Assembly: GCA_944990035.1 (NCBI GenBank)
Contig: CALYLX010000038.1
Span: 1-64,000 of the forward strand
DNA length: 64,000 bases
Reading direction: 5' to 3'
Origin: Clitopilus passeckerianus
Lineage: Eukaryota; Basidiomycota; Agaricomycetes; Agaricales; Entolomataceae
Made by a program: the position numbers and the translations under genes
Notes under the pieces: generated by a model
What the model saw: the letters and a program-made list of their open reading frames with translations, nothing else
Told to the model about the DNA's origin: nothing
Databases searched by the model: none
In this document: one piece after another, positions 50,701 through 61,243 of the stretch
Position numbering within the stretch: position 1 is the first letter of the stretch
Layout of the letters: each line of letters begins with the position of its first letter

Positions 50701-51808
50701 GGCGTTATTCATCTTCCCTTTTGAGTTGTTGCTAAATATCTTGTAGCGCTTCAGCAAGCTGGCTGAAGAATGGGAGAAGGATGTTCTCAAGCAGTTCGAG
50801 AAAAAGTTGTTCCGGTACTGCAGGTCAGGCGCGGGCAAGGTATTTCGAACATTCTGTTCTCCATTGATACATTTATCCATCCTTTCTAGTGCATTGAACG
50901 TGCTGAAGACATCAACAATGAGTTTGCCGCGTCCATGCGGTGGAACACCTACCGTGCCAGTGAGGTCTCCTTGTCATGAGAGAAATGCCGTAGTTTTGCT
51001 GACGTCTATTCAGCACTCTCGCGCCGGGGAACCTTCAGAAAGGATCTGAATACTGAACTCATAATTCCTCTACAGCAGCACATTGCTCATCCGTGGACCA
51101 GCATTTTCTCTGACAAACGCCTGGTCCAAGTCATTGAACCTGAAGCCCTAGTTGCCATTCAGCAGGTTGCATCCTTGATGCAGACATCAGCCACCTGGGC
51201 ACCTGCCCTTCAAGACAGAGTCACCTTGCTTGGGGAACAATGTTTACAGGATGCGAAGATTCACATCGAGGAGGCGATAATCAACCTGACTGCCCTTATC
51301 GATGAGGCTCGTAAAGAGATTACCAGACAACTCGCGACTCGAGTCAAGAGCAAACTGACAGACGGTTACGATGCTGCCGCCAGGGAGAGGGGTCGTGGCT
51401 GCTTTGTACGCCAAAAGGTGGGTACCCCGTAACTTTATACACCCTCTTTTGTTTTGGACTAAAATATGTCCCTTGGACGTCAGACCGTTTTTCGAGATTT
51501 TTTGGATGCACACAAGGACAACATCTTTGACGATACTGTCAATCTCATTCCAGCTGGGGTCAAAAGAGTTGTCAAAACCATGGGGCAGAATCTGGAAACA
51601 GATCTCGAAGCCATTGCAGAAAGGGTCAGTAAACCTTCAGCCCGAAACAGCTAAGATTGCTCTAAGATTGCTCATTTCACTCCAGATTGAGACGACACTC
51701 TCTGCAGCTTGGGAGGCACCACAGCTCTGCCCCTTGCAACGCAGGCAATACAAAAATAATATCGAGCGGGTCTGCCAGATTATTCAGGATCTTGAAGCTG
51801 CAATGTAA
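47709..51808 (+). CDS. SLIP-GC-like nuclear GTPase (dynamin superfamily), copy B
   Basis: Tandem paralogue, 236 bp downstream, same strand. Start MDYEGLSDEIFDMQSQRSEL. G1 FIGVYGATGAGKSTLLNAVL, G2 VMPTSGMRACTSVVTSVAF, G3 ATLVDLPGVSDANIARNNIA, G4 ITFIASKCDDIVPNEI (SKCD where copy A has TKID). NLS-like FKRKRPTSSDGRPAKRHCKD, coiled coil (QQKEALNARVQQLEDDLELN), PVFTCSSRDYLRIHG, VELEETNIPALQDWCHQLTS, WNTYRASALSRRGTFRKDLN-type text and the C-terminal stalk (EARKEITRQLATRVKSKL, FLDAHKDNIFDDTVNLIPAG). Introns in G1 and G3 sit at the same codon positions as in copy A. The G3 intron (48871-48926) here has a GC donor. Ends CQIIQDLEAAM. Confidence 0.82.
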
Positions 51809-52040
51809 CGACAACATCGTCTAATTCCATTTCTTGAGTGTTGGAGGTATTTAACTAGACATAGTGTAATATGATATAAACATATACCACATCTTTCTAT
51901 TAATATGTTGTTTCTCTTGTACTACAGATTTGAAAAGAACAACAGACAGTGTCAAACAATACTGAAGATCATAGAAAGGCATGAAAAATCATCCAACACG
52001 GAGAGTTCGTGAGAGTCATGTTGCATTGAGGAGCATCGGG

Positions 52041-52497
52041 TCAAACTCTGTAGACAGGTCGGCCTTTTCGGTCAACTTCAGCACCTGTCCGTGGGTCCAT
52101 GTATCGTTGTCGACTAGAGTATCCCATGAATCCCCAGGTGGTCTTGTTGTGTTTGTATTTGAACGGGCCGCGAGGTGCGAGACCGAAGAAGCGTCGCATA
52201 CGCTCGCCGAATGGAACATTATACACCTGGCCATTATGGTGATGATGGTGGCCATTTTCACTTCCGTAGTAAGCTGGTTGCTGAATGGCGAAGATAGGTT
52301 AACAAGCATCACTTTGGAAGTAAGTTGAACGTGGAACATACCCCTGCGACGACCTGCGGGGCATAGCTTGCCTGTGTTGGGGCGACTGTTGTTACTGGTT
52401 GAGCATAAGAAGTCGTGTATTGTGTCGGATAGTATCCTCCATGACCATGAGAGCTGGAGGCATAGACTGCTGAGCCTTGTGAAGGGTAGTAGGACAT
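52041..52497 (-). CDS. Small Tyr/Gly/His-rich basidiomycete protein
   Basis: About 130 residues, two exons. N-terminal half is low complexity: MSYYPSQGSAVYASSSHGHG, YYPTQYTTSYAQPVTTVAPT. After an intron (about 52280-52345) comes QPAYYGSENGHHHHHNGQVY, then a conserved-looking block: NVPFGERMRRFFGLAPRGPF, KYKHNKTTWGFMGYSSRQRY, MDPRTGAEVDRKGRPVYRV. No known domain recognised. The second half's mix of Arg, Trp and Gly and the G-x-F-MGYSxRxRY-D text suggests a real conserved family. It shares a 68-bp promoter region with GPN3. Confidence 0.65.
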
Positions 52498-52565
52498 CGC
52501 CGCTTCAGTTGAAACTGTGTTTTTACGTAACGCGCATCACCTTTCGCTGAAACGCTCATCTTGAG
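52498..52565. promoter_or_regulatory. 68-bp bidirectional promoter
   Basis: Only 68 bp separate the divergent start codons of the small Tyr-rich gene and GPN3, so both promoters must overlap or lie in the opposite gene. No TATA box is visible. Confidence 0.4.
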
Positions 52566-53754
52566 ATGCGCTATGCTGTACTCGTTACAGGGCCCGCCGG
52601 GGCTGGGAAGTCGACATTCTCTGGTGCATTCTTGAGCCATCTTACAGCTTCAAAGAGGACCGGACATTTGGTCAACCTGGACCCGGCAGCTTCACCGACA
52701 AGCTTCGAGTATGAGCCAGTTATTGACATAAAAGATCTCATCAGCCTGGAAGATGTGATGAATGAGCTGGAATATGGGCCCAATGGCGGTCTTGTATACT
52801 GCTTTGAGTGAGTGAGTGAGTACTGCCTCAAAAACACGAGGTTTACTTCTGATCGTGGTGCGCTTGTTGTTTAGGTATCTCCTGCAAAATATGGATTGGC
52901 TCGAGGAAGAACTGGGCGGATATGAGGACGACTACCTCGTCATTGACTGTCCTGGTATGATTTCGACCTCAATTACGAATGAAGATATCCTCACACACAC
53001 TTTAGGCCAGATCGAACTCTACACCCACCATCCATTCCTTCCCACCCTCGTTCGAAACCTGTCAAGACTCGGCATCCGAACCTGCGCTGTGTATCTCATT
53101 GAATCTCAGTTCATGGAAGACCGGTATAAATTCTTTAGGTATAGAAATTATGTCTACGGTTGGGATGAAGTCCTGATACCTAAGACTTTCATAGCGGCGT
53201 TCTCTCTGCTATGTCCGCAATGGTCAATCTGGAGATCCCCTGGATAAATGTCATGTCGAAGATGGACTTGGTCACCGCAAATCCGGAGGACCCTTCAGCG
53301 CCTAGAAACGGGATAAGAAACCGCAAGAACATCGCGAGGTGTGTTAATCCACCGCTGACCCGTCGGCTCAGTCATGTATTGTAGCAAGATATCTGGATCC
53401 CGACCCACAACTTCTGGCTACAAGCTATGGACAAGAGGCAAACTCTACAAATCCCAGATTTCATGCTCTGAATCAGGCGATTGTACAACTCGTACGTTTC
53501 CTCGAATCGATCCCTCATTCTTTATTGACCGAGTGAACAGATCGAAGATCATCCTCTTGTCTCTTTCCTCCCTCTGGACCTCACAAACTCGGATTCGATC
53601 GAGACGATTGTCAGTCATGTTGACTACACAATGCAATACGGAGAAGACGAAGAGCCTAAAGAGGTGCGCCACTGCCCGTCCTTCATATTTCACTGACTGA
53701 TTGTCTGAAAAGCCCCACGATCTGGACGAAGGCGACTTCCAGGACGAGATATAA
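52566..53754 (+). CDS. GPN3: GPN-loop GTPase 3
   Basis: GPN-loop GTPase needed for assembly and nuclear import of RNA polymerase II. Start [20 protein letters not shown] (P-loop GPAGAGKST), [20 protein letters not shown], then the family-defining loop in [16 protein letters not shown]. After introns: [37 protein letters not shown] (G3), [37 protein letters not shown] (G4 SKMD), and the C-terminus [20 protein letters not shown] and [14 protein letters not shown]. The first intron donor (52808) lies in a GTGA repeat with GT at 52812 and 52816 too. About 290 residues, normal length. Confidence 0.94.
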
Positions 53755-53964
53755 AGGCATTGCTGGTGCTCTGGAGACTCTGTACGGTAGAATAAAAGTA
53801 GGAATTAAAGCATAATTAATAAATTCCGCCATCATCTTGCAAGATGAAGGTCTGGCTCCAGGGTTCAATGGATTTTTCTGCACACTCGAAGTTTCCCACG
53901 ATAACTTGCCTAGATCCCAGCTTGATCTCCGTTCACAAGCCTCCAACAGCCTCATTTCTAACCC

Positions 53965-54493
53965 ATGTCGAGACCGCCACTTAACCCGACGGCGACGCCC
54001 TCCGGCATAACTCTCGACCCCCAAAGTCTTGAGCGCGTCATCCCAGAATCAAAGCGTCCAGATGGAACGTAAGCAACCCACTCTACTTTCCATATCTGCT
54101 GGAGCAACCAACGAATTACTATCTCCCAGAGTCCGTAAACAACTCAAAATTCGGCCAGGATTCACACCGCAGGAAGATGTCCGCCGATTTCGAGGTACCC
54201 GTCAAGCCCAGATGGACGCCAATCAACTGCCGAAAGGTCATATCATGGGCTGGGTGCCGCCAGCATCTACAGCGAAAGAGGGCGATAAGCCGATGAGCAA
54301 AAGTGCGAAGAAGAATGCGAAGAGAAGGGAGAAGAAGAAAGACGAGAAGGAACCTGAAGATGTACCAGAGAATTGGGATGATGACGAAGGAGAGAAGGCC
54401 GCCTCTGCTACTTCGACAAAACCTAAAGCTCCAGCAAAAACTGAAGCTAAAGAGGATGCACTGGCAGTTGGCATGGACAAGCTGAAAGTATAG
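53965..54493 (+). CDS. PYM1: PYM (partner of Y14-Mago) exon junction complex disassembly factor
   Basis: Binds Mago-Y14 and the 40S ribosome and strips exon junction complexes from mRNA in the cytoplasm. Start MSRPPLNPTATPSGITLDPQ, then LERVIPESKRPDGT, spliced (54070-54130) to VRKQLKIRPGFTPQEDVRRF: the PYM/Wibg N-terminal Mago-binding motif (PxSxRPDGTxRK--xx-PGYTPQExV). Continues GTRQAQMDANQLPKGHIMGW, then Lys-rich KSAKKNAKRREKKKDEKEP and an acidic region. C-terminus EDALAVGMDKLKV. About 155 residues. Its presence fits an intron-rich genome with an active EJC. Confidence 0.85.
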
Positions 54494-54631
54494 GCGTTCG
54501 GCAGCATGAAAGCGGGCAATACTGGTATGATTTGTATTCGGACGGTAGATAATACAGGCTGTAAGTTATATGCGTGGGACCAATGTATGATTATATACCC
54601 TTATAAGTTTGGAATATTCTCAATGTGTTCT

Positions 54632-55868
54632 CTATGTTCGGAAATGGGTATGACCCTCGGGTCCGGAGGTATAGTAGCTCTCTATCGGTGAAGGAGGTGG
54701 TGGAGGGGCAGGCTTGTGAACAGGTTCTGGGGGCGCAGGTTTGGGCCGAAATTCCATGAAGACAACGATCACGAAGGCAAAGCCAAATAGAGTTGCTGGG
54801 GAGCTGTAAGCATATATTGAGGTATTGAACGCAAAATGGACCCACCGACTGCTTTACGCATGTTCTCCCATTTGTTCTCTTCAACCAATGTCCGTAAGTC
54901 GCTGAGGTTGACCAGAGCCTTGTTAAAGAGTTCCTAGGACAGATAATCAGCTGAGAGCCAAGATGAAAAAGTATATGCGCTGCCTACCTCTATCACAATA
55001 TCCTGCTGCTTCAGATCGTTCTTTGCTTCACTCTTTCGGGAGTCAACGTCCATCTGAATCCTGATATTCGTGTCAGAATGTCCCGTTCGTTTAATTTAAA
55101 CGAACAACATACTCATGCTTGAGAGTGTCGACGTCTTCTTTCATCTTGACGTCCAACCGATCAACCTCCCGGCGTAATGCAGCGGAAGCACTGCGTATTG
55201 ACGCAGAGTCATTCTTCATCATTGTAGTAAGCTCTGCTCGTAGCTCCGAGATAGCGGCACGAAATAGATATGCTTGCTTGGATTATAATCAGAACGAAGT
55301 GTATGAACCGGAAAGATGAAGTGCATACATTGTCCAGGTCCTGCGTTGTTAAAGCCTCCCGCCGGACCTTGCCAATCCTGTCAACAAGAAGCGCGCGGGT
55401 TGCTCGCATCAAGCTTCTTGCAGTTGGTGTTGGAAAAGACTTTTCCAATTCGACAAAGAATGCATGGGTATGGAATGGAGGATTGGAGTACATTGGCATC
55501 TGCAACGGCACTCTGGCTGGTACGTTCGACTGCGGCGTAACTTCTGCACCTCCTCCATTAATATCTTCTCCATTGCTTTCTCCCGTAATTGACAATGGTG
55601 AGGTCGATGATGAACTAGTAGCATTAGAATTTATTGACGGCTTTCCCGGATCCCTAGGATGCCTTGAGGGTGTCAACGAAGCATCTCCGGCTGCTGATTG
55701 TGGATCCGAGATGTGCTGAGCATCGGTGTTTAGTAGTCTTTTCGGCTGAAAACGCGGCGACCAAGTCCTTGAACAAGAATTTACGACGAGCAGGCGCTCA
55801 ACCTGGCGGGCGATGTGTTGTGAAATCATGGGTGCGAAAATGCGTGACAGCTGGAAGGCTTGAGTCAC
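54632..55868 (-). CDS. FMP32: DUF1640 / CCDC90 (MCUR1, Fmp32) mitochondrial coiled-coil protein
   Basis: Inner mitochondrial membrane protein of the CCDC90 family. N-terminus [20 protein letters not shown], Arg-rich presequence ([32 protein letters not shown]), then a disordered linker. The family core begins [50 protein letters not shown] and, after splicing, [40 protein letters not shown], with coiled coil to [18 protein letters not shown]. One transmembrane helix ([17 protein letters not shown]) and a Pro-rich tail end it. Homologues affect respiratory chain assembly and calcium uptake. About five exons; stop at 54632-54634. Confidence 0.85.
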
Positions 55869-56021
55869 GGTTCAGTCACGCTCCTAAATGGGTTCTGCCA
55901 TGACGGCCATTGGTCGCTGGTCATATGGCCTCCTGCTGCAAATGGCTGTCTATATAACAAGGGCTGAATGACATCGTATGATCTCTGGTCACCGTTAGAG
56001 GCTCCTTGGACAGCGTTCAGT

Positions 56022-56805
56022 ATGATCATGACACGTTTAACGATTTTCTTTGCAATCATTTGGTTTTCTGTCGTCTCTGCGATTCCAGCTTCCACATTCT
56101 TTTCTTCAGAGTCTGATCTTGCTATCCGAACAACGCAGCCGTATTTCCCTGATACACCTAACTCATGCCCAATCTGCGCCCAGGTGAGTAGCTGGGGCCA
56201 ACAGGCTCACTTCTATCACCTTGGTACGTCGCCTTTCTCTTCTACGGTAGCTAAAATGCTGACGGCCAGGTGTCTAGGCTAACATCGGCTTTCAGAACTA
56301 CGATAGTATTAATAGCTGTGCTGCAGCTTGCCCTATCCTTGCCAATTTTACAATGGTGAAATACATTCTTCGTCAAATTTGCGTATTCCTCAACATGTCC
56401 TCTCAGGTCATCTTCAATCCTGGCGCCTTCATCGATGTCATAAAATGCGCCTGCACAGATACTTTCCAATCTGTTTATCCCCAATGTGCAGACTGGTACG
56501 CGATCTGCCGAACTTCCGGTACCAGTCGTTCCTAAATTGGCTGTAGTTTTATCAGGACGAACCAGGAAGATATTCTCAACTACAAGATTAACGAGCTGCC
56601 AAGCATCATCAGTGGGATGCGGAAAGTTTGCGCGCTTTCAAGCACACTACTTGGAAACGTTTCTGAGGCGAACGGAGACGTGACGCCTACCGCACCAGCC
56701 CCAACGCCTACGTCCCGTGCAGTTGGACGAAACGTGGTCCAGGGCGGATTGCTTGTGTTGGTGATGGCTACATTGCTTTCAACCCAACTACAAGACGTGC
56801 TTTGA
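56022..56805 (+). CDS. Small secreted Cys-rich protein, probably GPI-anchored
   Basis: About 185 residues after splicing. Signal peptide MIMTRLTIFFAIIWFSVVSA. Mature part PNSCPICAQ, spliced to NYDSINSCAAACPILANFTM, VIFNPGAFIDVIKCACTDTF, QSVYPQCADW, then ELPSIISGMRKVCALSST. Eight cysteines in the mature protein suggest four disulphides. A Thr/Pro spacer (DVTPTAPAPTPTSRA) and a hydrophobic C-terminal tail (GGLLVLVMATLLSTQL) fit GPI anchoring. Cys number resembles CFEM proteins, but the spacing does not clearly match, so I do not call it CFEM. Wall or surface location is inferred. Confidence 0.7.
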
Positions 56806-56971
56806 ACAATTGACGGCTTCCCGGAACGTCATCTTTATCTGTATCATGACAGCTGGCATTTACGATCTTTACGACCTTTTATAACGTACCTACACGACTT
56901 TCACGCAATTACCACGATAAATTATTGGCATTTCACTTTGCCACTTTCTTGATCGACCCCGAGCTCGTTTG

Positions 56972-58320
56972 ATGGCTTTGGCTTCGAACGCGTTTAGCTA
57001 TACATCCCCCATGTCTATGTCCAGTCGGCTTGGCTTCGGGCGCCTTTCTGGAAATCCTGCGCCCGAGCGTGAACGCGAACGTGAACGACCCGAGAGAGGG
57101 GATCGTGGGGATCGAGGCGATCGTACCGAGCGCCACCAGGAAAGTGGTGGTGGTGGTGGTCTTGCAAGTGGAAGGGGCAGTTATGGCGGAACACCAAGGA
57201 CCCAGACTCCCCCCGTCCCTGTCCGCCCTCAGAAAGGTGAATTCATCTTGAAGACGAACCACCTAACACCCAATGGCTTGAAAGTCCTTATTTATGCTCA
57301 AGAACTGCTCAATGAAGATCCAGAGGTGTTTGATCTACAGTCAGGATTTCATTATACTTCCAGGTTGTACTGCTGAGATCTGTTCCATTGACACTGTGCA
57401 GGATACAAAAAGTAAACCTCCCAGCCAAGGAGCACCAGGTGCTTTATCACTTCTTATTGTTATACTTCTACCCTGATACCAGGCGTACAGAGCGTAGACT
57501 TCCTTGCACTAAATCCCAACGGGAGGATACCGGTCCTCATCGACAAACTCAAAGAAGACTTCCCAATTTTCGAGAGTGCAGCCATTCTTCTCTACCTTGA
57601 ACAATACGATAGGAGGAAGTCGTTCACATATGACCCTAGAGAGCATCCAAAGGAACACAGTTCGATGATTCAATGGGTTCTTTGGGCGGTACGTATGGCT
57701 ATCTTGAATTCTAGGGAATGCAGCTCAATATTCCACAGCACGGGAATCTTGGCCCCACCCAAACTCAAGGTGGGCATTCTCTACCCAAAACATACACACA
57801 GTAGACCTAACCCCCTGCTACCAGCTCACTATTTCAGACACTACTGCTTTGATGATGTTCCCTTTGCGAAAGAGAGTAAGGAACATCCCAACCGATCGCG
57901 TTCGACGCATCAAGCTGACCCCGTTCACCCGCTCAGGATATCAACAGGAAACACAAAGACTATATACGGTTATGAATGACGTGCTGCAGACACGTCCATG
58001 GCTGGTAGGCGGCCCGAAAGGGTGCACCATAGCAGATATCAATGCGTATCCTTGGTGAATGCTTTCTTCCTTGTGTCTGGGTCCTATGATCTGACGGTGT
58101 GTAGGATTCGTCTACATCGCCGTGCCGGGATTGAAAGTCTCGAGCATCAGTGGCCCAGTCTTCAGGCAAGTGTTGGATCATCGGAACTTGCTGTTACTAA
58201 CCTGCACCTTCCTCTCAGGGGTGGCTAGAAAGGATGGGTACGCGAGAAGCGGTCCACAGAGCTATACAACAAGCTAAGGAAATTGGAGAGGATGAAAGGA
58301 CTTCAATGGGTGTATATTAG
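56972..58320 (+). CDS. Glutathione S-transferase-like (Ure2p type) with Arg/Gly-rich N-terminal extension
   Basis: An N-terminal extension of about 80 residues (MALASNAFSYTSPMSMSSRL; repeated Arg-Glu and Gly-Asp-Arg; Gly run) precedes the GST fold: [70 protein letters not shown]. The C-terminal domain: SSMIQWVLWA, GNLGPTQTQAHYFRHYCFDD, RYQQETQRLYTVMNDVLQTR, WLVGGPKGCTIADINAYPW. The cis-Pro motif (GRIP) and the Ure2p-type text are clear. Ends RAIQQAKEIGEDERTSMGVY. The start at 56972 is the first ATG. The convergent neighbour is a paralogue, 56 bp between stops. Confidence 0.85.
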
Positions 58321-58376
58321 GCAGGCTACAATTACAATTGATTTCAGAGTTTCACATTTGCGTTGTTCCCGTCAAG

Positions 58377-59328
58377 TCAGGCCTTGCCCGCATCGAAGCC
58401 GGCCCTAGCGGCAGGACGTGCAACAGTACGCTCAACCCAGTCCTTCACGCGTGGCCACTCATCCAAACTCTCAACACCAGCAAACTTGTGGATTTTGACC
58501 CTACAGATGACGGTCAGCGTTCCATACTGCGAATATTGACACAAGGTAAACGTACCAGGGGACAGCCTTGATATCAGCAATCGAGAATTTGCCCCTTCCT
58601 TCACCGACGAGCCAATCTCGGTCAGCTAGGCGGATCTCAAGAACCCCATATAGACGCTTGGTCTCTTCGAGATAACCTGATGGTACCATGAGCACGTCAT
58701 ATTTTACCTGTGATTTTACAGAATCACGTCAATTGAGGTCAACTCACGTTTCTTTGCGTAGGGGATGTCCTCAGGCGCGAACTTGTTGAAGTGGTTGGAT
58801 TGTCCCTGCATGGGAGCGACGCCGCCATGAGTGAAGAAGATCCATTGAAGGAGTTCGCTGTAGGCGTTGGGATCCTTGGCGGGGTCGAACCAGAACTTGA
58901 ATTCTTTGTCGTAGTTATGGGCGAGGTAGAGGAGAATGGCCGCCGTCTCGAAGACTACGAAGTTGTCCCTGCTACGGTCAACGAGGACGGGGATACGACC
59001 GTTCGGGTTGAGCTTGATGAACCAGGGCTCTTTCTGCGTGTTCTTGGAGATATCAATCTTCTCGATACTTTATCGATTGGTTGAGTAAATGCATATTCGA
59101 CTCGAGAACGGCATGCGTTACTCACTCATATTCAATGCCAGGATAGACAGCCTTCAGTTCCTCGAGAAGGACAGTTGGTTGGTATCCGTTCGGAGTTCCA
59201 GCGAAGTAGAGAAGGAAAGGCTTAGTGGTTTGAGACATTCTTCGTAGGAGAGGTGAAGTCGGTAAGAAAGCGGAGTTGTTTGTTCTGAACGAATGTAAGA
59301 GGCGCGTGCCTCCTCTTATAGCCTGCAT
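58377..59328 (-). CDS. Glutathione S-transferase (Ure2p-like class)
   Basis: GST of about 270 residues. Two in-frame starts: [20 protein letters not shown] (59328; Arg/Ser-rich, could be a mitochondrial leader) and [20 protein letters not shown] (59238, cytosolic form). Core: [78 protein letters not shown]-terminal domain: [80 protein letters not shown]. Conjugates glutathione to electrophiles or acts as a thiol reductase. Ends RAGFDAGKA. Lies tail-to-tail with the other GST. Confidence 0.92.
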
Positions 59329-59536
59329 AAGAGTGTAGGTTTGGGAAATTCCGTATTTATCAGGATGTCAGCTGGACCAACTCTCGGTTACCAAGCTTGG
59401 CTGAATCAGCGATCTATGGATAGAACCATGTGGGACGGAGTGCCCGACAGCGGATTGTATTAGGTGGGATAGATGATTATAGAGCATTCGGAGTAGTCAT
59501 AGGGGGTTCGGGCAGGTCAGGCAAACAGTGTCATGC

Positions 59537-59843
59537 CTATTTCGTAGAGGACGAGGTCGTGTATTCCGCCTGTGAACCAATGATATTTCCTCTAAACCGT
59601 TTCCGCATGTCAAGCTGCACGCAAGGTAGTTAGGCAAAGTAAACACTTCTATAGAAGTGCAGGACTTACCATGCCCCGTTTACACTCAAATGTAGCCTTC
59701 CGGAGAGACTGGCAGTCCATTGGTAGTTCGTCTGCGTGATGTTTGAGGCATTCAGATGGTAGCCGCCCATCCTTAACAACGCAGTCCGACTTCATAAGGC
59801 ATTCCTTGAGCGCAACTATGAGGTTCTGGCACGAAGAGGACAT
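59537..59843 (-). CDS. PET191: Cytochrome c oxidase assembly factor Pet191/COA5
   Basis: Twin CX9C-type intermembrane-space protein for complex IV assembly. Start MSSSCQNLIVALKECLMKSD at 59843, then CVVKDGRLPSECLKHHADE, LPMDCQSLRKATFECKRGM, spliced (about 59610-59670) to LDMRKRFRGNIIGSQAEYTT. Cysteines follow the C-x9-C pattern (CQNLIVALKEC; CQSLRKATFEC). The KRGMLDMRKRFRGN block is diagnostic of Pet191. About 80 residues. It has no leader, as expected for Mia40 import. An open extension upstream to 59891 is unlikely to be used. Confidence 0.93.
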
Positions 59844-59933
59844 TGTCAAAGAGCTCGGCGGGAGACGAGGTGGCCGTCGGGATTCAAGCAAAATCAGGCA
59901 TCACGTGGGGTGAGGTCTTCCTGAGATTCGACA

Positions 59934-61224
59934 ATGCCGCTACCCCCAAGTCTACGAACTTTAGTTCGTTATACTCCTACTGTAGCTCCAGTTCCGCATA
60001 GGGAAGTTCTTTCAATCTCTGGTTCTCAGGCATCTGAGTTTCTCCATGGAATCATCGCGGGAACCGTGCATCAACCTGTGAAGCGTCCGTTCTACTCAGC
60101 ATTTCTGCATGCACAGGTACGCGAGTTTTATCCTATTCCCGAAGCTTGCAACTCATAGGATATATCCCTTACTTACAGGGACGAGTGGAGTACGATGTGT
60201 TCATTTATACCACCCAGAATGAGAAGGGAGGACAGGATTACCTACTCGACTATGACCCAAGACCCTCAGAAGCTACACCACTCCTCGCCTTAATGAAGCG
60301 CTACGTCCTCAGGTCAAAAGTCAAGATACGGGATGTATCGGACCAATATGACGTGTGGGGAGCCTGGGGCTCTTCTATACATGAGCCAGTCCGTCACTGG
60401 ACCTGGGCTCGAAGCGGGGCAACAGAACCCAAGTGGGAAGGCGAGGACTGGCCATGGGGCTCAGATGATCTCTCCATCTTGGACAGAAGAGCAGTGGGGA
60501 TGGGAAAGCGCCTGCTTGTGAGGAAGGGGGAGAAACGTATGTTTATCTTCTCCCGTTCAACTTGGTTGCGGAATCTAACGGGCATGCAGCCCAACAGGCT
60601 TCAGACCATGACAGTCTCGCTTCGGATGCTTATACTCTGCATCGAATACTTCATGGCGTGCCGGAGGGGCAGGTCGACATTTCACCAATGCAAGCATTCC
60701 CTATGGACTCCAACCTGGATCTCATGGGCGCAAGTGGGTCATGCATTTCGTTATGTTGCTAATTCGTTCTCATTTTCTCCCAGTAAACTTCAGGAAAGGA
60801 TGCTATGTTGGTCAAGAGCTGACTGTCAGAACATACCACACCGGCGTGGTTCGTAAGCGCATTCTGCCTGTGGTGATCCATCGGCCGGACAAATGGTACG
60901 TAGCCTGACTTCTCCTCAATGCGCCGCAGCTGATCATAACACAGCTTGCATTCTGTACCACAAAACATGCCAAGCTTTGCTCCTAACCTTGACCTCCGTC
61001 CAACTGTTATTCAACAACCTGGAAGCGAGGGCCGCAGACCCCGTCCTCGAGGAACCGGAAAACTGTTGACATCACAACAGGGTGTTGGGCTGGCTTTGAT
61101 GCGCCTCGAGCAAATAGAGGGTGTAGAGAAGGGGCAGATGAGGCTTGACTTTGACGCATCTGAAGGGGGGGAGGACGTTTGGACAGCAACGCATTGGTGG
61201 CCAGACTGGTGGCCTCAGCCATAG
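59934..61224 (+). CDS. IBA57: Mitochondrial Fe-S maturation factor Iba57 (GcvT-like, CAF17)
   Basis: Acts late in the mitochondrial 4Fe-4S pathway (with Isa1/2) for aconitase and lipoate synthase. Start [20 protein letters not shown] (basic leader), then [38 protein letters not shown] and [20 protein letters not shown], the YgfZ/GcvT folate-binding fold. The signature [20 protein letters not shown] is intact after splicing from VNF. C-terminus [19 protein letters not shown] and [14 protein letters not shown]. About 380 residues and five exons. The stop is only 19 bp from the stop of the convergent PPT2. Confidence 0.92.
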
Positions 61225-61243
61225 TCGCAATAAAGCAAATGAA

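Noticed and set aside
55270..55719. 149-codon plus-strand frame at 55 kb
   Set aside because: Antisense to the DUF1640/CCDC90 gene, whose minus-strand text is clearly the real one.
56022..56805. CFEM-domain assignment for the secreted protein
   Set aside because: Eight cysteines are present but I could not fit the CFEM spacing with confidence.
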